DNA of 64,000 nucleotides, taken from an uncultured Eubacteriales bacterium (GTDB taxonomy: Bacteria; Bacillota; Clostridia; Christensenellales; UMGS416). The stretch spans positions 1 through 64,000 of the forward strand of contig UQLW01000010.1 of NCBI GenBank assembly GCA_900542005.1. The letters are read 5' to 3'. Of the stretch, positions 27,502-36,135 are shown piece after piece. A program made the position numbers and the translations under genes. The notes below the pieces were generated by a model that worked only from the letters and a program-made list of their open reading frames with translations, ran no database searches and was not told where the DNA came from. Each line of letters begins with the position of its first letter. Positions within the stretch are counted from its first letter, which is position 1.

Positions 27502-28656
27502 TTATTTTCCAGCGTCGGCTATCGCCGCCATCAGCGCCTGGCGGCTCGCATCGCTGAGCGTATCCTGCAGGGTTTCATAGGTCATCCCATCAAAGCAGGG
27601 GCCTGCAATATAGGGCCCCTTGCCCTGGGCATAGCATACCAGGGCCGCCTTCTGGGGATCCAGGGCCCGGTTGTATTCGCTGAAGAGCTCGTTTTCACAG
27701 AACACAAGCCGGTAGGGGCCCAGGCAAAGGGTATCAATCTTGGCGTCGGCCTGCAGCCTTTCCGGATGGGCCAGGTTCCTTTGGGAGAATTCGATGCCGT
27801 ACTGCAGCACCTCCCGCTCCCGGGCGCTGTAGTATTCGGGGATCACCAGGCTGCTTGGATCCTTGAGGCTGTGGGACAGCGGCAGCAGCCGCTCCCGATA
27901 GGCCAGGGTAAGGGGATGGGCCGGGGCTGACAGCGCCAGCAGCCGGTCGAATTCATCGGCCATTTTTCTTCCAAAGGCCTCCATCTGCCCTTCTGTCTGC
28001 TCCTTCCGGGTAAAGCGGGTGCTTACGTCGCCGGCCGCGCCCTGCAGGAAGGCGAAGAATTCACCGGGGTGGCGCGCCTCCAGCAGCCGCAGGGCTGCGC
28101 CGGGATATTCGCCGGTAAAAAAGGGCGTGTCGCCGCCCAGCACGGTGGGGTGGCAGTTGTAGAGGCAAAGCGAGGCGATGCGGGTGGCCCCTTCATAGAG
28201 GCAGAGCGTATGGGCCAGTATCTGGTCGGTCTGCCAGCGGCTGATCCGGCTGTCGCCGATTTGGCGGTAGGGCTCCCAGGCATAGCCGCAGGTAAGCGCA
28301 GCGCTCCGGGGCTTCAGGGCAAGGATGGCCTCTGTAAGCTGCCGGAGGACCAGCGCCTCATAGGCGGGGTCGTCAATATCGGGCCCGAAATGGGTGTGGG
28401 TGCAGCAGATGACGACGTGCGCGGCGGCGCCCCAGCGGGCCTCCAGGGCCTGCTGCAGCTGGCGCTGCAGGCTGCGCGGGCTGTAGCATAGATCCAGCGC
28501 GCAGAGCACAAAGGACGCCTCTTCCTGCCGCAGCAAGAGAATGCGCCCATAGAGGAAATCCCGTATCCGCTCCATGGGCTGGGTTTGCTGGGCGTAGCCG
28601 ATGGCCTTAATGGGGGCCTGCGGGTTGATGCAGACCTTGGTGGTGGCAATTTGCAT
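27502..28656 (-). CDS. Neutral/alkaline ceramidase-like N-terminal domain protein
   Basis: The 384-aa protein resembles the N-terminal catalytic domain of neutral ceramidases: FVLCALDLCYSP, the metal-ligand stretch ICCTHTHFGPDIDDPAY, NCHPTVLGG and FLQGAAGDVSTR. True ceramidases carry a second C-terminal domain and a signal peptide; both are missing. Many gut Bacillota encode this short cytosolic form beside glycosidases, and its real substrate is not known. It is the first gene of an operon with GH36 alpha-galactosidase. Sphingolipid hydrolysis is possible but unproven. Confidence 0.82.
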   Translation of the reverse strand: MQIATTKVCINPQAPIKAIGYAQQTQPMERIRDFLYGRILLLRQEEASFVLCALDLCYSPRSLQRQLQQALEARWGAAAHVVICCTHTHFGPDIDDPAYEALVLRQLTEAILALKPRSAALTCGYAWEPYRQIGDSRISRWQTDQILAHTLCLYEGATRIASLCLYNCHPTVLGGDTPFFTGEYPGAALRLLEARHPGEFFAFLQGAAGDVSTRFTRKEQTEGQMEAFGRKMADEFDRLLALSAPAHPLTLAYRERLLPLSHSLKDPSSLVIPEYYSAREREVLQYGIEFSQRNLAHPERLQADAKIDTLCLGPYRLVFCENELFSEYNRALDPQKAALVCYAQGKGPYIAGPCFDGMTYETLQDTLSDASRQALMAAIADAGK

Positions 28657-28823
28657 GGAAATACCTCCCCAGGGAAATGCCGCTCCCCGCCGGGCGTATA
28701 AAAAACGCGCCCCGGGCTCCCGGCGGCGGGCGGAGTCGATCTATCTGCCATTATACCATAGGGCAATGGGGCCGCCAAGGCTTTCGCAGCGGGCCAGGCA
28801 GGGGAAAAGCGACAGCATGGAGG

Positions 28824-28852
28824 CAAAAAAAGAAGCCGCCTAATAGGCGGCT
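28824..28852 (-). terminator. Rho-independent terminator after the sigma-serpin operon
   Basis: A short GC stem (GCCGCC with GGCGGC, 28835-28851) is followed on the minus strand by TTCTTTTTTT. It lies about 50 bp past the stop of the serpin gene. Confidence 0.85.
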
Positions 28853-28904
28853 CCTAGGCGGGCGCGGCCTGCGCGCATCCGATCAGGCGCGCGGCGCGGC
28901 CCCG

Positions 28905-30362
28905 TCAGGGCTGGTTCACCACGCCCATGAAAAGCGTCATGCCGTCGGCGCCGGTAACGGCGAACAGGAAGGGGCGGTCGAGGGTGAAGTCCACCTCGTC
29001 CTGGGGCATGGCCGCGCCGGCCATCATCATGACCGTGTAGGCGGCGGCTGTGCAGCCCTCCTCGTCGATCGCTACCCGGACCCCCTGCTGGGCCTGCGAT
29101 AGGAAAATTCCGTCCACCGCCCCGGTCATGGGGCTGAAATCGGAGACATCGGGCTGGAATACGTCGGTGACGCCCAGCGATTCCAGCCCCTCGCGCAGCG
29201 AAAGCTGGGCGCTGATATCGAATTTGGGTACCGCGAGGTTGACCAGCGTGGCTTTGTGGTTTGCCCAGTCCTCCTGGCCGGTGAATAAGAACGCCATCGC
29301 CTCGTCATCCTGAAGCAGCGACTGAACGTCCGTCCCCTCGTCCGGAAGAATAAACCACATGGCCCCGCCGTTTTCCAGCCCCTGAGCCACGGCGGAGAAA
29401 TTCTCGCCCCAGTAATAGTCGCCCATGACCGATTGACGCATGAAATCCACGGATTTATCGCCGGATGCGCTGTGAAAAACGCCGGGCCCGGTCAGGGAGG
29501 GATCAAATTCGTGGCTCCACTTGGCCCGGAAGTAAACGGTGGTGGCCAGGGCCATGACCGTGCCGGCATCCAGCTTCAGCGCGTCCACCTGATCCTTCAG
29601 GAGGCCGCCCGTCTGCTCGTTGAGCCAGTTTTGCAGGGCGGCGTTAAAGGCGTCGGAGCCCATCTCACCCCGGTAGGCCGAGGCATAATAGCTTTGCGCC
29701 AGCCGGTCCAGGGTCTCCTGGCGGAAGGGCACCCGCTCATCCAGCCACAGGGAGCTGGCCAGGACGCTGGTAACTGCGCCATCGTTCCGGTAGGCGCCGT
29801 TCCATAGGGCTGAAGCCTGGGCGCGCAGGGCGTCCATGTCGGCCACGTTCAGCAGCGAAAGCACCTGCTGCCGGCTGTCGCCCTCCGTCAGCTCGGCCAG
29901 CATGCCCAGCGCGATATACAGGTTCAGCGGGGAATAGGCCCGGTTCTCGGTACCGGCCCCTGAAAGGAATTGGCGGGCTGCCGCGGTGAAGAAACCGTCC
30001 ATGCCCTGGGTATAGCCTTCCGAGCGCTGGCGCTGCGCCTGGACATCGTGCCACCAGGCGTCGTAGCTCTCCTGGAAGGAATCAAGATATTCGCCGGTTT
30101 CCGGATCAATATGGGCCTGCTCATCAGGATAGGGGGCCATTTGGGGATAGGCGGGCTGGGCCAGAGCATAGGCGGTAAGCGGGGACGGGCTGCCCTGGGG
30201 CCAGAGCAGCACCACGGCCAGCACCGCCGCCGCCAGCACCGCGGCGCAGGCCGCCTGAAAGGCAGGGCGCCGGACGAGAGCCGTGGGGCGGGCCTCCAGC
30301 GTCCGGCGCTTCAGGGCGTCCGGCACATGGAGCTGTTCATTGGCCCTTCGATAGCGGTTCAT
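28905..30362 (-). CDS. Membrane-anchored serpin with anti-sigma-like N-terminus
   Basis: Residues 1-33 are basic and cytoplasmic (RANEQLHVPDALKRRTLEA), like the N-termini of anti-sigma-type partners of ECF factors. Residues 34-54 form one membrane helix. Residues about 115-485 are a full serpin domain: AYSPLNLYIALGMLAELTEGDSRQQV, VYFRAKWSHEFDPSLT, and the C-terminal RPFLFAVTG. The reactive loop hinge is intact (EEGCTAAAYTV, 434-444), so it should be inhibitory, with P1 in the small/hydrophobic MMAGAAM stretch. Serpins trap serine or cysteine proteases irreversibly. The start overlaps the sigma gene by 4 bp, tying the two together. Confidence 0.9.
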   Translation of the reverse strand: MNRYRRANEQLHVPDALKRRTLEARPTALVRRPAFQAACAAVLAAAVLAVVLLWPQGSPSPLTAYALAQPAYPQMAPYPDEQAHIDPETGEYLDSFQESYDAWWHDVQAQRQRSEGYTQGMDGFFTAAARQFLSGAGTENRAYSPLNLYIALGMLAELTEGDSRQQVLSLLNVADMDALRAQASALWNGAYRNDGAVTSVLASSLWLDERVPFRQETLDRLAQSYYASAYRGEMGSDAFNAALQNWLNEQTGGLLKDQVDALKLDAGTVMALATTVYFRAKWSHEFDPSLTGPGVFHSASGDKSVDFMRQSVMGDYYWGENFSAVAQGLENGGAMWFILPDEGTDVQSLLQDDEAMAFLFTGQEDWANHKATLVNLAVPKFDISAQLSLREGLESLGVTDVFQPDVSDFSPMTGAVDGIFLSQAQQGVRVAIDEEGCTAAAYTVMMMAGAAMPQDEVDFTLDRPFLFAVTGADGMTLFMGVVNQP

Positions 30363-30829
30363 AGGTCAACCTCCTTCAGGGATGCACGCAGCAGGCCGCG
30401 GCCCCGGCTGAGCCTGGACTTGACGGTCCCCTGGGCGCAGCCGCAGGCCGCCGCAATCTCCGCCACGGACAGCCCTTCAAAATAATGCAGATGGATGACG
30501 GTGCGGTAGGGAGCGGGAAGGGCCAATACGGCGGCGTACACCGCCCGGTCAGGCTCGGGGACCGAGAGCTGGGCGGCCAGCTCCATGGGCAGCACCCTGC
30601 GCCGCCAGGGCGCAGAGGCCAGGCTCTTGGCGCGGTTGACGGTACAGCGAATCAGCCAGGCCTTCTGGTGCTCGGCGGTAGTGAGCCGCCCTTCATGGCG
30701 GAAAAAGCGCAGAAAAACCTCCTGAAAAATGTCCTCGGCGTCCTGGAGCTTACCCGTACGGGCCAGCGCCAGCCGCCATACCATATCGCCCCAACGCTCG
30801 ACCATGCAGGCGCGCTGCTGTTGATTCAT
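30359..30829 (-). CDS. ECF RNA polymerase sigma factor
   Basis: A 156-aa ECF sigma factor. Region 2 spans about residues 10-75 (LQDAEDIFQEVFLRFFRH, KAWLIRCTVNRAKSL) and region 4 about 95-150 (PAPYRTVIHLHYFEGLSVAEIAAACGCAQGTVKSRLSRGR). The ATG at 30829 follows AAAGGGGAAGGGGTC; an upstream in-frame ATG at 30865 lacks a site. The next gene encodes a membrane protein with an outer serpin domain and starts within the stop codon of this one (ATGA). That arrangement is the classical sigma/anti-sigma operon. Confidence 0.94.
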   Translation of the reverse strand: MNQQQRACMVERWGDMVWRLALARTGKLQDAEDIFQEVFLRFFRHEGRLTTAEHQKAWLIRCTVNRAKSLASAPWRRRVLPMELAAQLSVPEPDRAVYAAVLALPAPYRTVIHLHYFEGLSVAEIAAACGCAQGTVKSRLSRGRGLLRASLKEVDL

Positions 30830-31038
30830 GACCCCTTCCCCTTTCTTCTTTACACCGGCGTTCATCTATAATACCCTGGAGGAGGGCGAAAGGTTGCATA
30901 GAATTTTAGCCCTTTTTGCGGCCCCCTACCGCGAAAGGGGGCCGGGTCTTCAGGCAAGGCTTGATGCCTGCCCGGCGCCGCCGGGAAAGCCGGCGAAAAC
31001 GGGAAGCGCCGCCGCCCCGACGCCAATCAAACGGCGGG

Positions 31039-31572
31039 CTATGGGAGAAAGTACCCCCTGCGCTCGCGGTTCAGGGTTTCCGCGGTGGCGGTAATAACAA
31101 GCTCCTCCACTGCGGCGGCAAGGGCGGCGAAGCAGACAATAGCGCCGGCTACCGATATGCCCCATTGTTTGTAGAGCATCGGAAACAGAAAAATGAGCGC
31201 CCCCGCAGCCTTGTTGGCATCGGTATGGAGGGCGGAAAAGGTTCGGTACCGATAAAAGCCAATCCCATATCCGGCAATCCGCAGCAGGGCGATGCAAACT
31301 ATCCATTGCCATAGCCAGCTGGGGAGACGGATAGAGCCAAGCATGGAAAAGAGCAGGGCGCTGACCCAAATGAGATCCGCAATGCTGTCGAGCTTTGCCC
31401 CGGCGGGGCTTTGCTGCTTCAGCAGCCTTGCGACGGCTCCATCGAGTAAATCGCTGAACCCGCCGCCTAGGTAGCATAGCCAAAAAGGCCCGGAATAGGG
31501 CGGGATAAAGACAAGCGCCGCCGCGGCGGCGATGCGGAAAAGCGTAATAAGGTTGGCTGCGTTTTGCCTCAT
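31039..31572 (-). CDS. CDP-alcohol phosphatidyltransferase-family protein
   Basis: A 177-aa membrane enzyme carrying the complete CDP-alcohol signature: Asp41, Asp44, Gly45, Arg49, Gly58, Asp62 and Asp66 in SDLLDGAVARLL and AGAKLDSIADL. These residues bind two metal ions and the CDP-linked substrate. About five or six membrane segments are seen. It moves a phosphatidyl group onto an alcohol such as glycerol phosphate or inositol; which one cannot be read. It lies downstream of era on the minus strand, past a terminator. Confidence 0.88.
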   Translation of the reverse strand: MRQNAANLITLFRIAAAAALVFIPPYSGPFWLCYLGGGFSDLLDGAVARLLKQQSPAGAKLDSIADLIWVSALLFSMLGSIRLPSWLWQWIVCIALLRIAGYGIGFYRYRTFSALHTDANKAAGALIFLFPMLYKQWGISVAGAIVCFAALAAAVEELVITATAETLNRERRGYFLP

Positions 31573-31657
31573 ATCCTATCCCCTCCTGAGCACAAATTTC
31601 TCGTTTCCGGCAGCATACCCTGCCCAGCGCGCACCGCACAACGCTATGGGCTGGGTA

Positions 31658-31692
31658 CAAAAACCGGGGACAGGCCCTCTGCCTGTCCCCGG
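31658..31692 (-). terminator. Terminator after era
   Basis: A 12-bp stem (CCGGGGACAGGC and complement, 31664-31675 with 31681-31692) with a 5-base loop is followed on the minus strand by TTTTT. It lies 20 bp past the era stop. Confidence 0.9.
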
Positions 31693-31711
31693 CTACGCTT
31701 TTTTTGGAAGC

Positions 31712-32617
31712 CTACTGGCGGTCGTCATAGCCCAAGTCCCGCAGGACGTTGGCCGAGTCCCGCCAGTTGTCGCGGGCCTTGACCCATAGCTGCAGGTTGA
31801 TGGGGCTGCCCAGCAGGGTTTCCATATCGGCGCGGGCGCGGGTGCCGATTTTCTTGAGCATGTCGCCCCTTTTGCCCACGACGATCCCCTTGTGGTTTTC
31901 CCGCTCCACAATGATATCGGCATGAATATCCACAAGGTCGCTCCCCTCGCGCTTTTTCATCTGCACGACCTCCACGCCAATGCCATGGGGAATCTCGTCG
32001 CGCAGCAGCGAGAGGGCCTTTTCGCGGATGATTTCCGCCACGATGACCCGCTCGGGCTGGTCGGTATACATTTCCTCAGGAAAGTAGCGCGGGCCTGGAG
32101 TCAGATGGGCGGCGATCAGCTGCTCCAAAAGGTCGACGCCCTCGAAGGTGCGGGCGGAAATCGGTACGATTTCCGTGATAAACTCGTATTCCCGGAACAG
32201 GTCCATGGTTTTGAGCAGCGAGGTTTTGGGCACCAGGTCAATCTTATTGAGAACCAGGATAACCGGCGTGCGCTTGAGGGTAGCGAGCCGGTCCATCACG
32301 GCCCGGTCGCCGCCGCCGACCGGTACCGAAGCGTCCATGACCGCCAGCACCACGTCCACATCCTCCAGCGCCGCGCCTGCGGAGCGGACCATGAACTGCC
32401 CCAGCCGGTTGTGGGGCCGGTGCAGGCCGGGCGTGTCGATAAAGACAATCTGATAGTCGGGCCGGTGCAGCACGCCGCGGATCTGATTGCGGGTGGTCTG
32501 GGGGCGGTCGGACACGATGGCCACCTTTTCGCCTACCATGGCGTTGACCAACGTGGATTTGCCCACGTTGCTGCGGCCGATCAGCGTAACAAAGCCGGAT
32601 TTATACTCTTGTTGCAT
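31712..32617 (-). CDS. era: GTPase Era
   Basis: The 301-aa protein has the Era layout. The GTPase domain has G1 GRSNVGKS (14-21), G3 DTPGL and G4 NKID; the C-terminal KH domain has the GKRGDMLKKIGTRAR loop that binds the 3' end of 16S rRNA. Era is needed for 30S assembly. It follows ybeY with a 24-bp gap. In most Bacillota dgkA and cdd lie between these two genes; here they do not. Confidence 0.97.
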   Translation of the reverse strand: MQQEYKSGFVTLIGRSNVGKSTLVNAMVGEKVAIVSDRPQTTRNQIRGVLHRPDYQIVFIDTPGLHRPHNRLGQFMVRSAGAALEDVDVVLAVMDASVPVGGGDRAVMDRLATLKRTPVILVLNKIDLVPKTSLLKTMDLFREYEFITEIVPISARTFEGVDLLEQLIAAHLTPGPRYFPEEMYTDQPERVIVAEIIREKALSLLRDEIPHGIGVEVVQMKKREGSDLVDIHADIIVERENHKGIVVGKRGDMLKKIGTRARADMETLLGSPINLQLWVKARDNWRDSANVLRDLGYDDRQ

Positions 32618-32641
32618 ATCATTCTCCTTTTGGGAAGGGTG

Positions 32642-33409
32642 TCAGGATGGAAGATACCAGCCGCCGTCCCGGCGGCAATAGAGCGGGCAGGGAGGCGGGC
32701 TGGCGGGCATGGCGGTACAGGCGCAGGCCAGCGGCCCTACGGCTGGAGGCAGCTTGGCCAGCGCGCCTGCAAGGGCGGCGCTTCCATCGGGCCCTGCGGC
32801 TACATACAGCGTACCATCCTCGCCCAGCACCGCCGCCCCCTGGGGCGCGGCGGCGTCATCAGCCCCGCAGGTGAGCTCGGCCAGCGCGCCCTCGGTGACA
32901 AGGGCTGTCCGCGGCAGGCCCAAAGCCAGAAGGATCTTCTCCTCCAGGGCGCGCATCAGCGCCTTATCCTCGGCGGTCTCGTGGTCGTATCCCAGCAGGT
33001 GCAGCATACCATGCACGGTCAAATAGGCCAGCTCCCGGGAGGGGCTGTGGCCGAATTGCTGCGCTTGGCGGTCCGCCGTGGGCATGGAGATGACAAGGTC
33101 GCCCAGCATGACCTCGCCGGTCAGCGGATCCTTTTCCAGCTGCAGGGCTTCGTCCTCCTCCCAGGGGTCGGCCCCCTGCTCGTAACCGTCGCCATAGTCG
33201 ATCATGGGGAAGGAGAGCACATCGGTGGATCTGTCGATTCCCCGGAAGCGTTGGTTCAGCTGGCGGATGGCCTCATCATCCACCAGCGTAAGGCCCACCT
33301 GGGCGTCGGAGACGCCGCCATGGAGAGCCAGGGTCGTCTCGACCGCCCGCTTAAGCAGCGCTTCGTCCACGGGGAAGGCCTGCTGCTCGTTATTGATCAT
33401 AATGGTCAT
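32642..33409 (-). CDS. ybeY: Endoribonuclease YbeY with unusual C-terminal tail
   Basis: Residues 1-167 are YbeY, the metal-dependent RNase that matures rRNA: zinc site HGMLHLLGYDH (133-143), with RSTDVLSFPM and GDLVIS. Normal YbeY ends here, but this frame runs to 255 aa. The tail includes GAAVLGEDGTLYV (191-203) and a Cys-rich PPPCPLYCRR near the end, which resemble parts of cytidine deaminase, whose gene usually lies at this spot. The deaminase His/Cys-Ala-Glu motif is gone, so the tail is probably a decayed cdd fused in frame. It starts 4 bp inside the 7TM-HD gene. Confidence 0.93.
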   Translation of the reverse strand: MTIMINNEQQAFPVDEALLKRAVETTLALHGGVSDAQVGLTLVDDEAIRQLNQRFRGIDRSTDVLSFPMIDYGDGYEQGADPWEEDEALQLEKDPLTGEVMLGDLVISMPTADRQAQQFGHSPSRELAYLTVHGMLHLLGYDHETAEDKALMRALEEKILLALGLPRTALVTEGALAELTCGADDAAAPQGAAVLGEDGTLYVAAGPDGSAALAGALAKLPPAVGPLACACTAMPASPPPCPLYCRRDGGWYLPS

Positions 33410-35598
33410 GCCTTTTGCTCCTTTTCCATGGGCGGATACTGGATCCGCTCATGATAGATGCCGCTGAGCACCGAAAGGAAGACCTGGGTAATATCCTCCA
33501 GCTGACCGAAGGTCAGGTCGCAATAATCCAGCTGGCCGTCCTCCCGCTTGCCCTTTATGATGCGGCGCACCATCTCCTCCATCCCCTGGGGCGTGTGCTT
33601 GGGCATGGAGCGCACCGCAGCCTCCACCGAATCGGCCAGCATGATGATGGCTTCCTCCTTGGTGGCCGGTACGGGCCCGGGATAGCGGAAATCAGCCTCC
33701 TGAACCGTGGCGGGATCCTCGGCCTCCTTTTGGGCTTTTACGTAGAAATAGGCGGCCAGCGTATCGCCATGGTGGCTGGCAATGATATCAACGACCTCCT
33801 TGGGCAGGCGGAATTTACGGGCCAGCTCCTGGCCGTCCAGCACATGGCTGACCAGGATGCGGGCCGACAGCGCGGCGTCGATCTGATCGTGGGGATTTTC
33901 TATCCCCACCTGATTCTCCTTGAAGAAATTCGGCCGACGCAGCTTGCCGATGTCGTGATACAGCGCGCCGCATCGGGCCAGCATGGGATTGGCCCCGACC
34001 TCCTCGGCGGCGGATTCAGCCAGGTTGCTGACCACCACCGAATGATGGTAGGTACCGGGCGCCTCCAGCAGCAGCTGGCGCAGCAGCGGCTGGTTGGGAT
34101 TGGTCAGCTCCATTAGCTTCATAGGCGTCACCAGCCGGAAGAGGCCCTCCCACAGGGGGAAGGAGCCCAGCACAATGACAGCCGAACCCAGGCCGTTCCC
34201 CAGGCAATACAGCGCGGTGGACAGCAGCCGGTTCTGCACGAAATCCATGATTTCCATACCCATCATCTGACAGATGCCAAAGACGGCCAGGCAAACGGCC
34301 GATACGGCGGCCCCGCAGAGCATGACCGTGCCGCGTTGGGCGCTGGTGGTCATCATGTTGATGGATAGGGTGCCCGAAAGCAGGGTGGCGGCCATGACCG
34401 GCAGGGCGTTGGCCGAGAGGGGGACGCCCGCCTCGCCGGCCAGCATCCCGGCGAAGATCGCCAGCAGCGCGTTCATGACATAGGCTACCCTGCGGTTGAG
34501 CAGCATGGCGTAGAGGGTAGCGGCCACGGCCATGGGCATCAGCTGGTAGGAGACCTTGCGGCCCAGCCAGCACAGGGCGATGGAGAGCACCGCGACCATA
34601 ACGAGCAGGGCATAACGGGGCAGGTCGTCCCACAGGGGACGCTCGAAGAGCACAAGATACATACCGCCCACAGCAAAAACGATCACGATGAGCAAGATGA
34701 TGCCCCAATACAGCGGCGCGTCGTTACGCTCCTCCTCCAGGATGCCCAGCGCGCTGAGCATGTCGTATTGGGCGGCCGAAATCACATCGCCCTTGCGCAC
34801 GATGGACTGGCCGCTCATGATCATGACGGGCGCCACCTTATCGGCGGCCTGCTGCTTGGCGTTTTCCGTCGCCTCCTCATCATAGATGAAGTTAGGCTGC
34901 ACCAGCGCGCCGGCTACCTCGACCGCAACGCGCTGGGCGTCCTCCGTCAGCCCCCATTCCTCGCTTCGCAGCGCGCGGCCGATGAAGACAAGCTGTTCAT
35001 TGAGCTGATCCTGCTTGATCCCGTTTTCCAGCGCGGTGTTGACCTGCTGCAGCGTTACCTCGCGCATGGTGTCAAAATCCTCCTGGCGCATATCCAGCAG
35101 GGCTATCAGCGACTGATTGGAGAGGGAGACGCCCTGGATGGTTTCGTTGCAGGAGGCGAGGAACTCTGCGGTATAGTCCATGCTGGCGGTTGCGCTGCCC
35201 GGCAGGGAGGCCTGCTGCATCATGCGGGAGCGCTCCTGTTCGCCCAGGGCCCGTACCTGCTGCATCTGGTCAAAGCAGGTGTTCATCGCGCTCATCACGC
35301 TTTGGGTGATGGCGGTATCCTCGGAATAGCTCATGCCCACCGCCTCCCGGGCCGCCTCCCGGGCTGCCTCGGTTTTCGCAGTGTCCTCCACGGTGCGGGG
35401 CGCATAAATATCCTCGGTAGCCACCATGCCCTGCTCCACCGTGTGCCGCTGGGGGGTGATGACCGTCTCAATCATCATGGCGTAGACCAAAAGCGCCGCT
35501 ACAAACGCGATCAGCGCGCGGAAGAGCACACCGCTGGCCCGCCGCCAGCCGGCTAAAAAGCGCTGCCCCAAGACGGCCTTATTCTGCGCCTGTTCCAT
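33406..35598 (-). CDS. 7TM-HD family protein, PgpH-like cyclic-di-AMP phosphodiesterase
   Basis: The protein is about 730 aa. After one N-terminal membrane helix (about 25-50) comes an extracytoplasmic 7TMR-HDED region to about residue 290, then about seven membrane helices (295-470). The cytoplasmic C-terminus is an HD domain with CGALYHDIGKLRRPNFF, HDQIDAALSARILVSHV and IIASHHGDTLAAYFY. PgpH hydrolyses c-di-AMP and so affects osmotic and wall homeostasis. The ATG at 35598 (GAGGGT before it) is preferred over 35616. It overlaps ybeY by 4 bp, as usual in Bacillota. Confidence 0.92.
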   Translation of the reverse strand: MEQAQNKAVLGQRFLAGWRRASGVLFRALIAFVAALLVYAMMIETVITPQRHTVEQGMVATEDIYAPRTVEDTAKTEAAREAAREAVGMSYSEDTAITQSVMSAMNTCFDQMQQVRALGEQERSRMMQQASLPGSATASMDYTAEFLASCNETIQGVSLSNQSLIALLDMRQEDFDTMREVTLQQVNTALENGIKQDQLNEQLVFIGRALRSEEWGLTEDAQRVAVEVAGALVQPNFIYDEEATENAKQQAADKVAPVMIMSGQSIVRKGDVISAAQYDMLSALGILEEERNDAPLYWGIILLIVIVFAVGGMYLVLFERPLWDDLPRYALLVMVAVLSIALCWLGRKVSYQLMPMAVAATLYAMLLNRRVAYVMNALLAIFAGMLAGEAGVPLSANALPVMAATLLSGTLSINMMTTSAQRGTVMLCGAAVSAVCLAVFGICQMMGMEIMDFVQNRLLSTALYCLGNGLGSAVIVLGSFPLWEGLFRLVTPMKLMELTNPNQPLLRQLLLEAPGTYHHSVVVSNLAESAAEEVGANPMLARCGALYHDIGKLRRPNFFKENQVGIENPHDQIDAALSARILVSHVLDGQELARKFRLPKEVVDIIASHHGDTLAAYFYVKAQKEAEDPATVQEADFRYPGPVPATKEEAIIMLADSVEAAVRSMPKHTPQGMEEMVRRIIKGKREDGQLDYCDLTFGQLEDITQVFLSVLSGIYHERIQYPPMEKEQKA

Positions 35599-35645
35599 AC
35601 CCTCATCCTTCCTCATCCGGCCGGTATGCCGTTTTTTGCCTGTTT

Positions 35646-35659
35646 CCTAGGCGCCTAGG
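35646..35659. promoter_or_regulatory. 14-bp perfect palindrome upstream of the 7TM-HD gene
   Basis: CCTAGGCGCCTAGG is a perfect palindrome 48 bp before the start of the 7TM-HD gene. It may be an operator; no regulator is assigned. Confidence 0.35.
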
Positions 35660-35833
35660 TGTATCTATCCAAATTATACCCTTCTTCGGCTTTTCTGTAT
35701 AGTGGCTGTTTTTCCTGAAAGGACGGGGATTTCACCGGATCGTGCCGTAGTGCGCACAGCGCCGGGCGGCAGCCGACATCCGGGCCTTATGCGGCCCGTT
35801 TGCGCTGAAATCCCGTGAAAAACGCCATATCGC

Positions 35834-35956
35834 TTGACATTTTGCATGCAAACTATTATGGTATACCCAAGAATAGGGCAAAATGGCAATGCGACCGTAT
35901 GCCGGCCGGGCAATTTGAATTTTTGATAGTCAAGCCCCTGCGATCTATGCTATAAT
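35834..35956 (+). promoter_or_regulatory. Two likely promoters of the polysaccharide operon
   Basis: P1: TTGACA at 35834-35839, 17-bp spacer, TATGGT at 35857-35862. The spacer holds a perfect 12-bp palindrome TTTGCATGCAAA (35841-35852), a candidate repressor site. P2: an extended -10, TGCTATAAT, at 35948-35956 without a good -35. Both point to the operon starting at 36136 and leave a leader of about 175-265 bases. The 537-bp gap between the 7TM-HD gene and this operon otherwise shows no gene. Confidence 0.6.
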
Positions 35957-36135
35957 AATTGGGCTTCTGGCAGAATTCGGCGGCTTAGCCCCAGGGCGGC
36001 CATCCTGTTTTATCCTCAGGTTCCAAAGATTGCGATGCAAAATGCAATAGGCGGCGGAATAATCGCGCTTCTGCCCCCGTCTAACAAAGAGATGGGGACA
36101 GCCGGCCGCCCTGTGTCATAGGAGATACGCAGCAT

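Noticed and set aside
25324..27930. An 868-codon open frame on the plus strand
   Set aside because: It is antisense to the GH36 gene and the end of the ceramidase-like gene. GC-rich codons leave few stops on the opposite strand; the translation has no family features.
30900..31038. Terminator for the CDP-alcohol transferase gene
   Set aside because: A GC hairpin (GGCCCCCT/AGGGGGCC) is present, but it has no T-run on the strand where it would be needed.
31892..33454. A 520-codon plus-strand frame
   Set aside because: Antisense to era and ybeY, both of which have complete family motifs.
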